Of a DNA stretch of 64,000 bases, positions 17,352 to 25,800 are shown piece after piece. The DNA lies in contig JAFYQF010000023.1 of assembly GCA_017559905.1 (NCBI GenBank), positions 80,803 to 144,802 on the forward strand. The letters are read 5' to 3'. The stretch comes from a bacterium. Its GTDB lineage: Bacteria > Cyanobacteriota > Vampirovibrionia > Gastranaerophilales > Gastranaerophilaceae. How positions within the stretch are numbered: position 1 is the first letter of the stretch; each line of letters begins with the position of its first letter. Under the pieces are notes generated by a model that had not been told where the DNA came from, did no database searches, and saw only the letters and a list, made by a program, of their open reading frames with translations. Made by a program: the position numbers and the translations under genes.

Positions 17352-17612
17352 TTATTTTAAATCTTTTTCTTTAGTACTATTAAAAAAGTTTGAAATATAA
17401 TTTTTAACTTTTTGAAATGTACCTTGTTTTGGAGTAGCCAAAGTTTTAGCGTTATACGAATCTGCTAATTTTGCATTTGCTAATGCAACTTTCTTATCAA
17501 CAGCAGGCCCTCCTGCAATAAACATACCAATTGAATTTGGTGCATTTTTACTAGCTTTTACAAATTTATTATCTACAATCTTAACGTAATGTATTCCACC
17601 GACATTTGCCAT
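17352..17612 (-). CDS. Hypothetical 86-residue protein
   Basis: It starts at an ATG behind GGAAAGGA. The N-terminal half has short hydrophobic strands (GGIHYVKIV, SIGMFIAGGPAV); the C-terminal half is helical and basic, ending STKEKDLK. There is no signal peptide and no known motif. It converges on surE across the extended terminator and is divergent from the HTH gene. Function unknown. Confidence 0.6.
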   Translation of the reverse strand: MANVGGIHYVKIVDNKFVKASKNAPNSIGMFIAGGPAVDKKVALANAKLADSYNAKTLATPKQGTFQKVKNYISNFFNSTKEKDLK

Positions 17613-17777
17613 AATATAAAATCCTTTCCGTGAGTAAATTATCTACTAATTAAATAGCAAAGCAAAGGATTCAACAAGGTGATTTTAAGAAATATTACAT
17701 TTATAGATAGCCATAAAGCAACTTTTAACTATTATCAACGTTTAGGAGTGTAATAATATAAACGAATTAGGTAGAAA

Positions 17778-18422
17778 ATGAACTTATTATCCTTTAATAG
17801 AAATTTTGCATTAACAAACAACTCTGCGCCTAAAAAAGAACTTTTATTTACAGGCTCGCCAGCAAAAATAGCAAGATATAAACTTGAAGAATTACTTAAT
17901 CAAGGGGTTAGTTGTGAAAAAATAGGCAAGATGTACAATATGAGTACAAGTATGGTCCATTATTTTGTAGATTTGTATGGACTAAAAACTAACACTAGAA
18001 AAACAACAGATTTTCTTGATAAAAAAATGCCTATTTATATAAGTCTGCAATATGGATTAAAACGTATTCTTAAAGAAACAGAATTAACTTCTGATAGAAT
18101 AAATCGTTGGATAGAAAAAAACATCAAAGAAAAAGCTCAAATATTTTTTGAAAGAGAACGTAAAAAACTACTATTGAGTAATCTTTCAAACACGGAAGTC
18201 GCAGAAAAGCTTGGAGTCGACGTTGCTCGTGTAAAAGTTCTTCGCAGAGCGGAGAAACACATAGTTGGAGATTATGCAAAAAACGAACGCTATGGTAGAG
18301 TTTTAAATCTTTGGAAAAGCGGTATGAGTAAAGAAGATATAGCTAAAAAATTTGATATTTCCATCGCTACAATCAACCGATATATACGAGAATACAAAAA
18401 GAACTCACTGGTCAAAAAATAA
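17778..18422 (+). CDS. DNA-binding protein with repeated helix-turn-helix units
   Basis: A 214-residue basic protein. Three stretches look like homeodomain-like HTH units: about residues 37-62 (LEELLNQGVSCEKIGKMYNMS), 134-154 (LSNTEVAEKLGVDVARVKVLR) and 176-204 (WKSGMSKEDIAKKFDISIATINR). The last is typical of resolvase-type or Sigma-70 region 4-like HTHs. There is no catalytic resolvase domain. The N-terminal 27 residues are disordered and end in LLFTG, the F-x-G box seen in other proteins here. Probably a transcription regulator or nucleoid protein; the target is unknown. Confidence 0.65.
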   Translation: MNLLSFNRNFALTNNSAPKKELLFTGSPAKIARYKLEELLNQGVSCEKIGKMYNMSTSMVHYFVDLYGLKTNTRKTTDFLDKKMPIYISLQYGLKRILKETELTSDRINRWIEKNIKEKAQIFFERERKKLLLSNLSNTEVAEKLGVDVARVKVLRRAEKHIVGDYAKNERYGRVLNLWKSGMSKEDIAKKFDISIATINRYIREYKKNSLVKK

Positions 18423-18472
18423 AATCTAATTTAGCATTTTATATTTATTGTATAATACAGTAAGAGGTAAAG

Positions 18473-18850
18473 ATGTTAAATAACTTAATTGCAATATTTG
18501 TAGGTGGAGGAACTGGCGCGATTTTGCGATATTTAACAACCTATTTATGTAAAAGCGTATTTGGATTAAGTTTTATTGGCACTATTTCTGTTAATATGAT
18601 AGGATGCCTACTCATTGGTTTTATATTCGGAATAGCTAGTCAAAAAACAGAGATGTTACCACAAACCGTTAAATTACTTATAGTCGTTGGTTTTTTGGGA
18701 GGTTTAACAACCTTTTCGACGTTCAGCTTGGAATCTTTTGAATTTATAAAAGACGGCAAAATTGTAATAGGATTAGCCTACATATTGTTCAGTTGTTTAA
18801 TCGGCGTGACACTCACAGCTCTAGGTGTTTATTTATCAAAATTCATTTAA
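18473..18850 (+). CDS. crcB: Fluoride ion channel CrcB/Fluc
   Basis: A 125-residue four-helix membrane protein that exports fluoride as a dual-topology dimer. GGGTGAILRY near the N-terminus, NMIGCLLIGF, and GFLGGLTTFSTFSLE in helix 3 are the family marks, including the Asn and Phe-box residues that line the pores. The start follows AAGAGGT, with a TATAAT at 18451-18456 upstream. I do not see a fluoride riboswitch in the 50 bases before it. Confidence 0.93.
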   Translation: MLNNLIAIFVGGGTGAILRYLTTYLCKSVFGLSFIGTISVNMIGCLLIGFIFGIASQKTEMLPQTVKLLIVVGFLGGLTTFSTFSLESFEFIKDGKIVIGLAYILFSCLIGVTLTALGVYLSKFI

Positions 18851-18918
18851 TTAAACAAAATACAGAAGCCCTAAACTAATTATTTTTAATTAAAACGTTT
18901 AAAGCCAATACCAGAACA

Positions 18919-18954
18919 TTAAAAGAGGACAAGATTTTTCTTATCCTCTTTTAA
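18919..18954 (-). terminator. Intrinsic terminator between crcB and tRNA-Leu
   Basis: Near-perfect arms TTAAAAGAGGA and TCCTCTTTTAA surround a loop of about 14 bases, immediately after the tRNA 3' end on the minus strand. It can act for both convergent transcripts. Confidence 0.7.
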
Positions 18955-18955
18955 T

Positions 18956-19036
18956 TGTCGTAGGCGGGACTTGAACCCGCACGGATCTCTCCACACGCCC
19001 CTCAAACGTGCGCGTATACCATTCCGCCACTACGAC
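18956..19036 (-). tRNA. tRNA-Leu (anticodon GAG)
   Basis: On the minus strand the acceptor arms GTCGTAG and CTACGAC pair perfectly. The D-arm, the anticodon stem CACGT/GCGTG with loop TTGAGGG (anticodon GAG, reading CUC/CUU), a short extra arm (GGAGAGATCC) and the T-arm CGGGTTCAAGTCCCG are all visible. The discriminator is A and no CCA is encoded. At 81 bases it is a class II tRNA, as expected for Leu. Confidence 0.95.
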
Positions 19037-19063
19037 ATACTTTTAAAATTTATTCAATTTTCA
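19026..19063. repeat. Direct repeat, copy 1 (5' end of tRNA-Leu plus flank)
   Basis: 38 bases covering the first 11 bases of tRNA-Leu and the adjoining 27 upstream bases. They recur exactly at 19153-19190. Confidence 0.9.
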
Positions 19064-19152
19064 ACGATTTTAGATTGTCTTCGTGACGGATGTATTCACT
19101 TTCGTTCATACCCTCTCGAAAAACGATACTCAATCGTTTTTCTCGGCAGAGT

Positions 19153-19190
19153 GCCACTACGACATACTTTTAAAATTTATTCAATTTTCA
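19153..19190. repeat. Direct repeat, copy 2 (tRNA-Leu fragment)
   Basis: An exact second copy of 19026-19063, offset by 127 bases. The 89 bases between the copies contain a palindromic segment (CGAAAAACGAT with ATCGTTTTTCTCG, about 19110-19144). Only a stub of the tRNA is present, so this copy is not functional. Confidence 0.9.
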
Positions 19191-19234
19191 GTGTTTTTGT
19201 ACAAACCTACAAACTGATATTACCACAAAATATC

Positions 19235-20224
19235 TTATTTTAAAAGTTTGAATTTTTGTTTTGCTATTATTTGTTTAACTTTCAATGACCAATAGCCATC
19301 GTTCATTGTAGGGTTAAAATATTTCCACCAACCATTATATGAACCCTGTAAGTGAGTTAACAACTCCATATATTCAGCATAATATTCAGGTTTCAAATCA
19401 TCCTGGAATTTTCCTAACCAAGAAGTCGCTTTGCCAAAATATTTACTCAACGCCATTGTTCCATAATCGTCAAATTTGCGTAACTTTATCAACAATTCTT
19501 CAACCGCTTTTGTTACATAAATAGGTGAATGGTTTTTCTTCTTTTTAACAGTCATTGCACTACCAACACGGTTTTTACGGTAGCAATACGGGAATTCATC
19601 TATCACCTCAATTCGTTCACCCAAAATCATTGAATGGAAAAACGGCAACTGATCTTGACCAACCTTTATCAATTGGAATTTGATATTATTATCAATTAAA
19701 AACTTACGTCTATAAAGTTTTGTCCAAGCTGTCGATGGGAATTCAAAAATATCTTTCTTAATATCATCTGCAGAAAAAACTTTATTAATATATTTTTTAT
19801 CAACAGTTTTTAAGCTATAACCGCCTTTACTTTTGTAAATTCGCCCTTCGTTTTCATAACAAGACAATCCACCAAATATAAGGATATCCAAATTATCTTC
19901 AACTGCCTTTGAATACAATTTTTCTAAAACAGAATTATTATCCAACCAATCATCACCGTCTACAAAGTAAATATATTCACCTTGTGCAATTGCTAATGCA
20001 GTATTTCTAGCGACTCCAGAACCTTCATTTTTTTTATCAATAATTATTATTCTAGAATCTTTTTCTTTATATTGTTGCAATACAGAAAGCGATTCATCAG
20101 AAGACCCATCGTTAACGCAAATAATTTCAATATCCTCAAGCGTTTGAGAAACAATACTATCCAAACACATCGGAAGATATTTTCCAACATTATAAACCGG
20201 CATAATAACAGATAATTTAGTCAT
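19235..20224 (-). CDS. Glycosyltransferase family 2
   Basis: A 329-residue GT-A enzyme of the short soluble type. It has KLSVIMPVYNVGKYL at the N-terminus, the nucleotide-binding VNDGSSDES (about 38-46), FVDGDDW with the DxD metal site near residue 90, and a C-terminal helical region without membrane segments. It transfers a sugar from an NDP-sugar to an unknown acceptor, likely surface glycan or flagellar or pilin glycosylation. It lies downstream of flgC on the same strand with a 35-base gap, so it may be co-transcribed with the flagellar rod genes. Confidence 0.88.
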   Translation of the reverse strand: MTKLSVIMPVYNVGKYLPMCLDSIVSQTLEDIEIICVNDGSSDESLSVLQQYKEKDSRIIIIDKKNEGSGVARNTALAIAQGEYIYFVDGDDWLDNNSVLEKLYSKAVEDNLDILIFGGLSCYENEGRIYKSKGGYSLKTVDKKYINKVFSADDIKKDIFEFPSTAWTKLYRRKFLIDNNIKFQLIKVGQDQLPFFHSMILGERIEVIDEFPYCYRKNRVGSAMTVKKKKNHSPIYVTKAVEELLIKLRKFDDYGTMALSKYFGKATSWLGKFQDDLKPEYYAEYMELLTHLQGSYNGWWKYFNPTMNDGYWSLKVKQIIAKQKFKLLK

Positions 20225-20259
20225 AATTCCCTCCGAGTGAATTATACCACAAAGAGAAA

Positions 20260-20703
20260 TTATCTACCTATTTCTGTAGCACGAGAAGCCATAGATTTTG
20301 TGATATTCACTAGTGCAAGGTTAGCCTCATAAGCTCTTTGCGCCAATATAGCATCCGCCATTTCAACCATAGGGTTAACGTTAGAAGCTCTTATATAGCC
20401 TTCAGCATCAGCATCAGGATGACCTGGTTTATAAATCCTTTCTCCAAGGTTTGTATCTTCAATTGTGCCGTTAAACACAACCCCACCTTGAAGCAATGGC
20501 AAAGTACCAATTCCAAAAACATCTTCTTTCATTTCGTTTAATAGTCCGTGAAAAGAGATTTCTTCAGTCGCATTCAAAACTGGAATACGTCTAACATAGT
20601 TTGGCGTATCAATGTTTGCCATATTTCGTGAATGTACGTCAAGTCTTAATCCGTGTGTGCGGAGTGCTCTTTGACCTATATCCATTGAACCCATTAGACT
20701 CAT
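20260..20703 (-). CDS. flgC: Flagellar basal-body rod protein FlgC
   Basis: A 147-residue proximal rod protein exported by the flagellar type III system. The N-terminus has the rod motif (HSRNMANIDTPNYVRR, family form ANxxT). The C-terminus has the FlgC-typical VNPMVEMADAILAQRAYEANLALVNITKSMASRATEIG. It is last in the order flgF/G, flgG/F, flgB, flgC. The fliE gene that commonly follows flgC is not here. Confidence 0.93.
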   Translation of the reverse strand: MSLMGSMDIGQRALRTHGLRLDVHSRNMANIDTPNYVRRIPVLNATEEISFHGLLNEMKEDVFGIGTLPLLQGGVVFNGTIEDTNLGERIYKPGHPDADAEGYIRASNVNPMVEMADAILAQRAYEANLALVNITKSMASRATEIGR

Positions 20704-20754
20704 AATTTATGCTCCTGTCTTTTTTCTTATGCCGAAGTTTAAAAATCCGACGAA

Positions 20755-21102
20755 CTACTTACCTACATTAATTACAGTTTTCATTTCTGTAATAATATTA
20801 GACATACGTCTTGTTGCCATTGTATAAAGAAGTGCGTTGTGTTGAAGTTCCATCAACTCTTTATCAGGCTTAATTTCTTCATAAGTTCTTTGAGAAATAA
20901 CGCCTGACGCACCCAATTTTTCAGAAAGTTTAGTTTCCAAAGGACTATTCATACTTCCAAGATATTCAGCGAAATCTATATCACGTCTTACGTATCCTGG
21001 AGTATCCATGTTAGCAAGGTTAGAACCTAATGCGACTTGTCTTTGTGAAATCAAGTCCATCATTAATCCAACTTTTCCCATATGATCTAGTGCTGTAAAC
21101 AT
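20755..21102 (-). CDS. flgB: Flagellar basal-body rod protein FlgB
   Basis: A 115-residue rod protein with SQRQVALGSNLANMDTPGYVRRDIDF near the N-terminus and a coiled-coil C-terminus (ALLYTMATRRMSNIITEMKTVI). It assembles with FlgC into the proximal rod on the MS ring. It lies 51 bases upstream of flgC on the same strand and is slightly shorter than typical FlgB (about 130 residues). Confidence 0.9.
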   Translation of the reverse strand: MFTALDHMGKVGLMMDLISQRQVALGSNLANMDTPGYVRRDIDFAEYLGSMNSPLETKLSEKLGASGVISQRTYEEIKPDKELMELQHNALLYTMATRRMSNIITEMKTVINVGK

Positions 21103-21142
21103 TTTTGTCCTTTCAAACTTTTTGTAACTTTTACCTTAAATA

Positions 21143-21859
21143 TTATTCTCTAATATTTATTGATTTGTTGTACATATCATCGACAACTTTCATCAACCTT
21201 GTACTAGCAAGCATTGAGGCATTAAGTCTTAAAACTGTACTCACGTTATCGTAGATATTTACGTTAGAATTTTCGATATTATTTTGCGCAAAATATTCGT
21301 GATCAACAACCAATTTAGCTTCACCAGAACCTTCAGTAGGAACCAATTTATTCAAACCGCCTTGTTCGAGTTCTTCTGGGTTGTCGAACTGTACCAACGG
21401 AATATTACCAGCTTTTTTAGGTTTAGCGCCAACAGCATCGTAAACCATAACATCGCCATTAGCTTTGATTTCAAACTTGTAGCAATTAGTAGGTAGCTGA
21501 ATACCTTCGCCAACAATCCAATCGTCACTAGTCATTAGGTAACCGTTTTTGCCTTGCTTAAACCCGCCATCACGAGTGTATTGAACTTCGCCAAACTTTG
21601 ACACTACAGGGATATAACCAGGACCCATAATAGCAACATCATAAGGATTGCTTGTTACTTGCACAGAGCCTACTCTGTGGTCAGAACGAATTGCGCCAGT
21701 CAAATAGCCGTCTTCGTTAAGCATTTGTTCAAAGCGCACAGACTTATAACCCTTGGTATTGTAGTTTGCAAGGTCATTAGCTATATAACCAAGCCTATCC
21801 CATTGGTTAGTTACGTTATTTACGCTTTTTCTGATAATTCCTTGAAGATTGTGCATCAT
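21143..21859 (-). CDS. Flagellar hook-basal body protein, FlgG/FlgF type
   Basis: A 238-residue rod protein. It has NQWDRLGYIANDLANYNTKGYKSVRF at the N-terminus, the central fold with GPGYIPVVSKFGEVQYTRDGGF and a C-terminal coil NVNIYDNVSTVLRLNASMLASTRLMKVVDDMYNKSINIRE. The family is clear; whether it is distal rod FlgG or proximal FlgF cannot be settled by eye. It sits between a second such gene and flgB in one operon. Confidence 0.88.
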   Translation of the reverse strand: MMHNLQGIIRKSVNNVTNQWDRLGYIANDLANYNTKGYKSVRFEQMLNEDGYLTGAIRSDHRVGSVQVTSNPYDVAIMGPGYIPVVSKFGEVQYTRDGGFKQGKNGYLMTSDDWIVGEGIQLPTNCYKFEIKANGDVMVYDAVGAKPKKAGNIPLVQFDNPEELEQGGLNKLVPTEGSGEAKLVVDHEYFAQNNIENSNVNIYDNVSTVLRLNASMLASTRLMKVVDDMYNKSINIRE

Positions 21860-21884
21860 AATTTCAAATTCCTTATAACATTAC

Positions 21885-22583
21885 CTATGACGTACTGCCT
21901 AGTTGAGAGATAACTTTTTGCAAGTTTTGGTTTTGCATCATAAAGATGTGACGGTTAGCCTCGAAGTTTCTGATAATAGGCATCATCGAAATGAACTCAT
22001 TTTGCAAAGAAACGTTTGAATATTCATTGTAACCTTGCTTAACTTGTGGGTCCATAATTACAACACCATTAGTATCGACGACACCAATATGACCTGCCAA
22101 AAGCATTTTCCCATTAGTTTTGTCCAAAACTCTCACGCCACCCATCTCGTCGATTTTGATATCTTGAACCTTTTCAGGCACAAGAGGCAATTGAATAGGA
22201 GTACCTGCGTTTGACAAAACACTTCTATCATCAAGAGTTAAGAGATTACCAACTTTGTCGATTTTGAAACGACCGTCACGAGTAAGCTTAACTCCTCCAG
22301 GGCCTTCAGTTTGGAAGTAGCCTTCTTTAGCGATTGCGACATCCAAAGGATTAGCTGACATAGTAATACGCCCGACTTTTGTGTCAGTAGTTGTGGAAAT
22401 ACCATTTACGCCCAAGAATTCTGTAAACGAAGACACAACAGCTTCTTGACGTTGATAACCAACTTTATCAAAACCATTAACGTTTTCGTTACCAATAGCC
22501 ATAAGTTGAGTTTGAACCTGCATTGCACGAATAGCAACATCGATTCCTCTCTCCATATAACGTATTCCGCCATTGATTTTCAT
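21885..22583 (-). CDS. Flagellar hook-basal body protein, FlgF/FlgG type
   Basis: A 232-residue paralogue of the next gene. It has a rod N-terminus (QTQLMAIGNENVNGFDKVGYQRQE), SANPLDVAIAKEGYFQTEGPGGVKLTRDGRFKIDKVGNLLT in the middle and a C-terminal NVSLQNEFISMMPIIRNFEANRHIFMMQNQNLQKVISQLG. This C-terminus is close to that of FlgG (FEMNTRA-like). The two paralogues probably share the FlgF and FlgG roles. First gene of the rod operon. Confidence 0.88.
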   Translation of the reverse strand: MKINGGIRYMERGIDVAIRAMQVQTQLMAIGNENVNGFDKVGYQRQEAVVSSFTEFLGVNGISTTTDTKVGRITMSANPLDVAIAKEGYFQTEGPGGVKLTRDGRFKIDKVGNLLTLDDRSVLSNAGTPIQLPLVPEKVQDIKIDEMGGVRVLDKTNGKMLLAGHIGVVDTNGVVIMDPQVKQGYNEYSNVSLQNEFISMMPIIRNFEANRHIFMMQNQNLQKVISQLGSTS

Positions 22584-22737
22584 AACTTCTACCTCTACTT
22601 TGTTTTTGTATAATACTACGGCTATATTTACAGTTTGACGTAGTTTTATAAAAAAAAATCCTCTATTTGTATGGGTTTTATATTTTTTATAAGGATTTTT
22701 GAAAAGAAGTCAACATTTTTGGTACTCTAAATTTTCC

Positions 22738-22772
22738 TGTCATTCTGATGAGCGTAAGCGAAGAAGAATCTC
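22738..22772 (+). repeat. CATTCTGA...AAGAATC dispersed repeat
   Basis: A single copy of the short repeat TGTCATTCTGA...AGCG...AAGAATCTC, which also occurs at 49736-49852, inside 8991-9018 and at the right edge of the window. It sits in the gap between the rod operon and the giant prepilin-type gene. Confidence 0.7.
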
Positions 22773-22805
22773 AATTTTTGTTTTACTAAATCGATACTAA
22801 TAAAA

Positions 22806-22833
22806 GTGACACCTCTTAAATTAGAGGTGCCAC
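22806..22833 (-). terminator. Intrinsic terminator of the giant prepilin-type gene
   Basis: On the minus strand GTGGCACCTCT, a 6-base loop and AGAGGTGTCAC are followed by TTTTATT, 36 bases after the stop. Confidence 0.85.
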
Positions 22834-22868
22834 ACTATTATATTTAATATACTTGAAATTTTATGTTA

Positions 22869-25800
22869 TTAATCATCTAGCTCCCAAGTATCGTAATTAA
22901 GAATGATAGTAACAGATTGGACTTTATTAGTGGTCAAAGTAAATTGAGCAGGTTTTGGTGTAGTTGCAGTTACTCTTATACCACAACTTCCACTCCTATC
23001 ACAAACGCGACCACCATGAGGTGAAGTTACTGTGTATGTACCAATAGGAGCATCATCGATGTATATATCACCATCATCAGCATACCAAGTACCCTTGAAC
23101 TGATCTCCAGTATCGTGATTATATAAATCATAATCACATTGCGCCGCAACGTAGTCACCTTCACCTTGACAAGAGAGGAGAATCGTACCGGTTCCGCCAC
23201 CACTGCCACTGTCAGATTTAGTAATACAAACTTTAGAAGAGGTAGCCGAGCCATCCGTATATCTAGCATAGAAGCATCCACCAGTAGTGTGATATTTAGA
23301 TACTTCAACCGATACAGCTTTAGTACCCGTTCCTGATGATGGACTTGGGAACATAGTATCCCCTTCTGCGATGATTTGCCAAGCTTTTGTATAATTAGAC
23401 GGTACAACACTAAAGCCTGAAATAGTAACGTCTTGAGCTGCAGTTACAGTAACAGTATTGCCACTAGCAGATACTGTTGGAGTTGTACCAGTAACATCTC
23501 CGCCACCATATTTAGCACTTAAAGAACCGACTTTCAACTCAATAGTATCTTTAACAGACGAGCCATTACAGCCATAAGTGATTTTAACATCTTTAGTACC
23601 GCCTTGTGGAACGGTAACAGAAGATGGCGAGAAGGTTACTTTAGTAATATCGTCATAACAAGTAGTACAACCATATCCACAACCACAACCCATTGATATG
23701 GTAGGATTAAAGCCACTATAACTAAATGTGTAAGAGCCAGCTGCAACAGTCATTTCACCTGACACACCAGGATTACCAGTTAGATCCATGTTATAAGTAC
23801 CACCGCCAGTAGCAATAACGTTGATACCGATGATATCAAACACGGTAGAAGAACCGCAATTAGTATAATCAATATCCGTAGTAAATCTAATCTTACCATC
23901 AGATCTAGCGCCTAATGCATAACAAACATTAACGGTTTTAGTAGATGAAGTAGTACCAAAACTTGCCGAAGTAGCCCCGAGAACCATCTGATAATCGTTA
24001 TTAGAGTTATTATTAACAGAACCGCTTAAGCTATATGTTTTGCCACACGGTACGGTTACGGTTGCTCCTCCAAGACTTCTTGGGTTGAATGTTGTTGATT
24101 TTGATGTGGTATCACTTGTGTATGTAATTGTACCGTCTATATCGACCACATCACATTCGTTGTTACCAACCATTCCGTTTTGGAATGTAATTTTACATTC
24201 TTGCGCTTTCGGCTTCATACAAACATTTACGGTATTTCGTGCAGATGTAGACATAAATGATGTTGAAGTTGGTGAGAATGTTATATCATATCCATCTTTC
24301 GATGCACTGTAATTATATGACTGACTACAAGGCACCTGAAGCACAGGAGTTTGTCCAGGAGCAAAATATGTAGACGCACTCTTTCCACCTGTTACATTTA
24401 TGGTTGTTGATACTGAACTAGATGTTGAACAACCTGATGCAGTAGAGTTCTTGAACATAATCTCACATATTGATGAAGTTCCGCGCTCTTCTAATGAATA
24501 ATTAATATTAACAGTAGTATTCTTACAAATCTGTCCACTCCAAGAACCTCCAACAGGAGAACCATCGACGGTTACTGATTTTACAATACCCTTCAATGAA
24601 ACATTGCTTGGGATATAATCGCTACCATTTGAATAATAACCACTCTTTTCATAGGCTGGATCATTGAATGTAAATGAGGCTGTTGTACCACCATTTACTG
24701 TTGTTTGGTAATAACCACCACCCATAGAGCTATATGGAGAAATATACCAAGGGCCAGAACCATTACCCCAACCAGCACTCATATAGATTGGGCTATTAGA
24801 ATAAGAATCATAAGTTTCTGTTACTGTCAATGTATACCTATTTGAAGAAGCACAAGGGTCTGGAAGTGCTGATTCATCAATAGTAAACTGAGCCATGAAA
24901 TCAGTACCTAGACCTTCAAATAAGCTTGTTGATTGAGATAAACTACCAACATTTGTGCCATTTATATTCAAACCTGTCACAGACAATTGCGCTATATCAG
25001 AGATTTTAGTTTCTCCTGGCACTTTTATAATTGTACTATAGTCAGACAATGTTGCGATACTGAATGAACCAGAACCAACACTGTTGCCTCCAACTTTTAA
25101 TGTATAATTACCCGTTGCAGAATGCACACCATTTCCATGTTTTATCAACAATTCTAATGTCTTTTCAGGATCTTTTGTACAAGCAAAATCTAATGTTACG
25201 TTAGAGGTTTTGCCTGCAACTACGTTTACTGATGATGGTGTTGGACCTGTCAATTTTAATCCGCATTTGTCATCTTGACCTGAAATTACTATATTACTTG
25301 CTGATATATTATATGAACCTGGCATCATTTTGTGTTCTGCTGATTGTGAACCACCCTGTGCGGCAGACAATGTACCAGACTCATCATCACTTGGGCTACC
25401 ACTTACTAGGTATTTTGCTGATACATTTGATACATATTCTGTACCTGCCAAGTTCAAAGTAACTTTTACTGTTCCCTTTGCACTGTTTTTACATGCACAA
25501 TCAAAATCCATTGCTGGTAACATTGTATTCATTACGTTGTACATCTTTTCGCCAATTTGAATACTTGTTTCTTCTCCAATTGGATAGTCTGTACCGTCTA
25601 TTGTGATTACCCATGATTCTGTTCCATTGTCGACAACTTCGTCAAATCTGTCTGCCTCGGTTCCACAAGTCACGCCTGTAACTGCTTCTTTCTTCAAGGT
25701 TACATTAGCACTTGAACCCAAACCTACAGTTTTATTTAATCTGCCCAACGCTGATGCTTTTGTGCCTACATCACCGTTTTCTTTGAAACATGTTTTATAT

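Noticed and set aside
18423..18472. Fluoride riboswitch ahead of crcB
   Set aside because: The gap is only 50 bases, AT-rich, and lacks the pseudoknot-forming GGCGAUG-type start.
18971..19243. Plus-strand open frame of about 90 codons over the tRNA region
   Set aside because: It runs antisense through tRNA-Leu and the duplicated stub and has no ribosome site.
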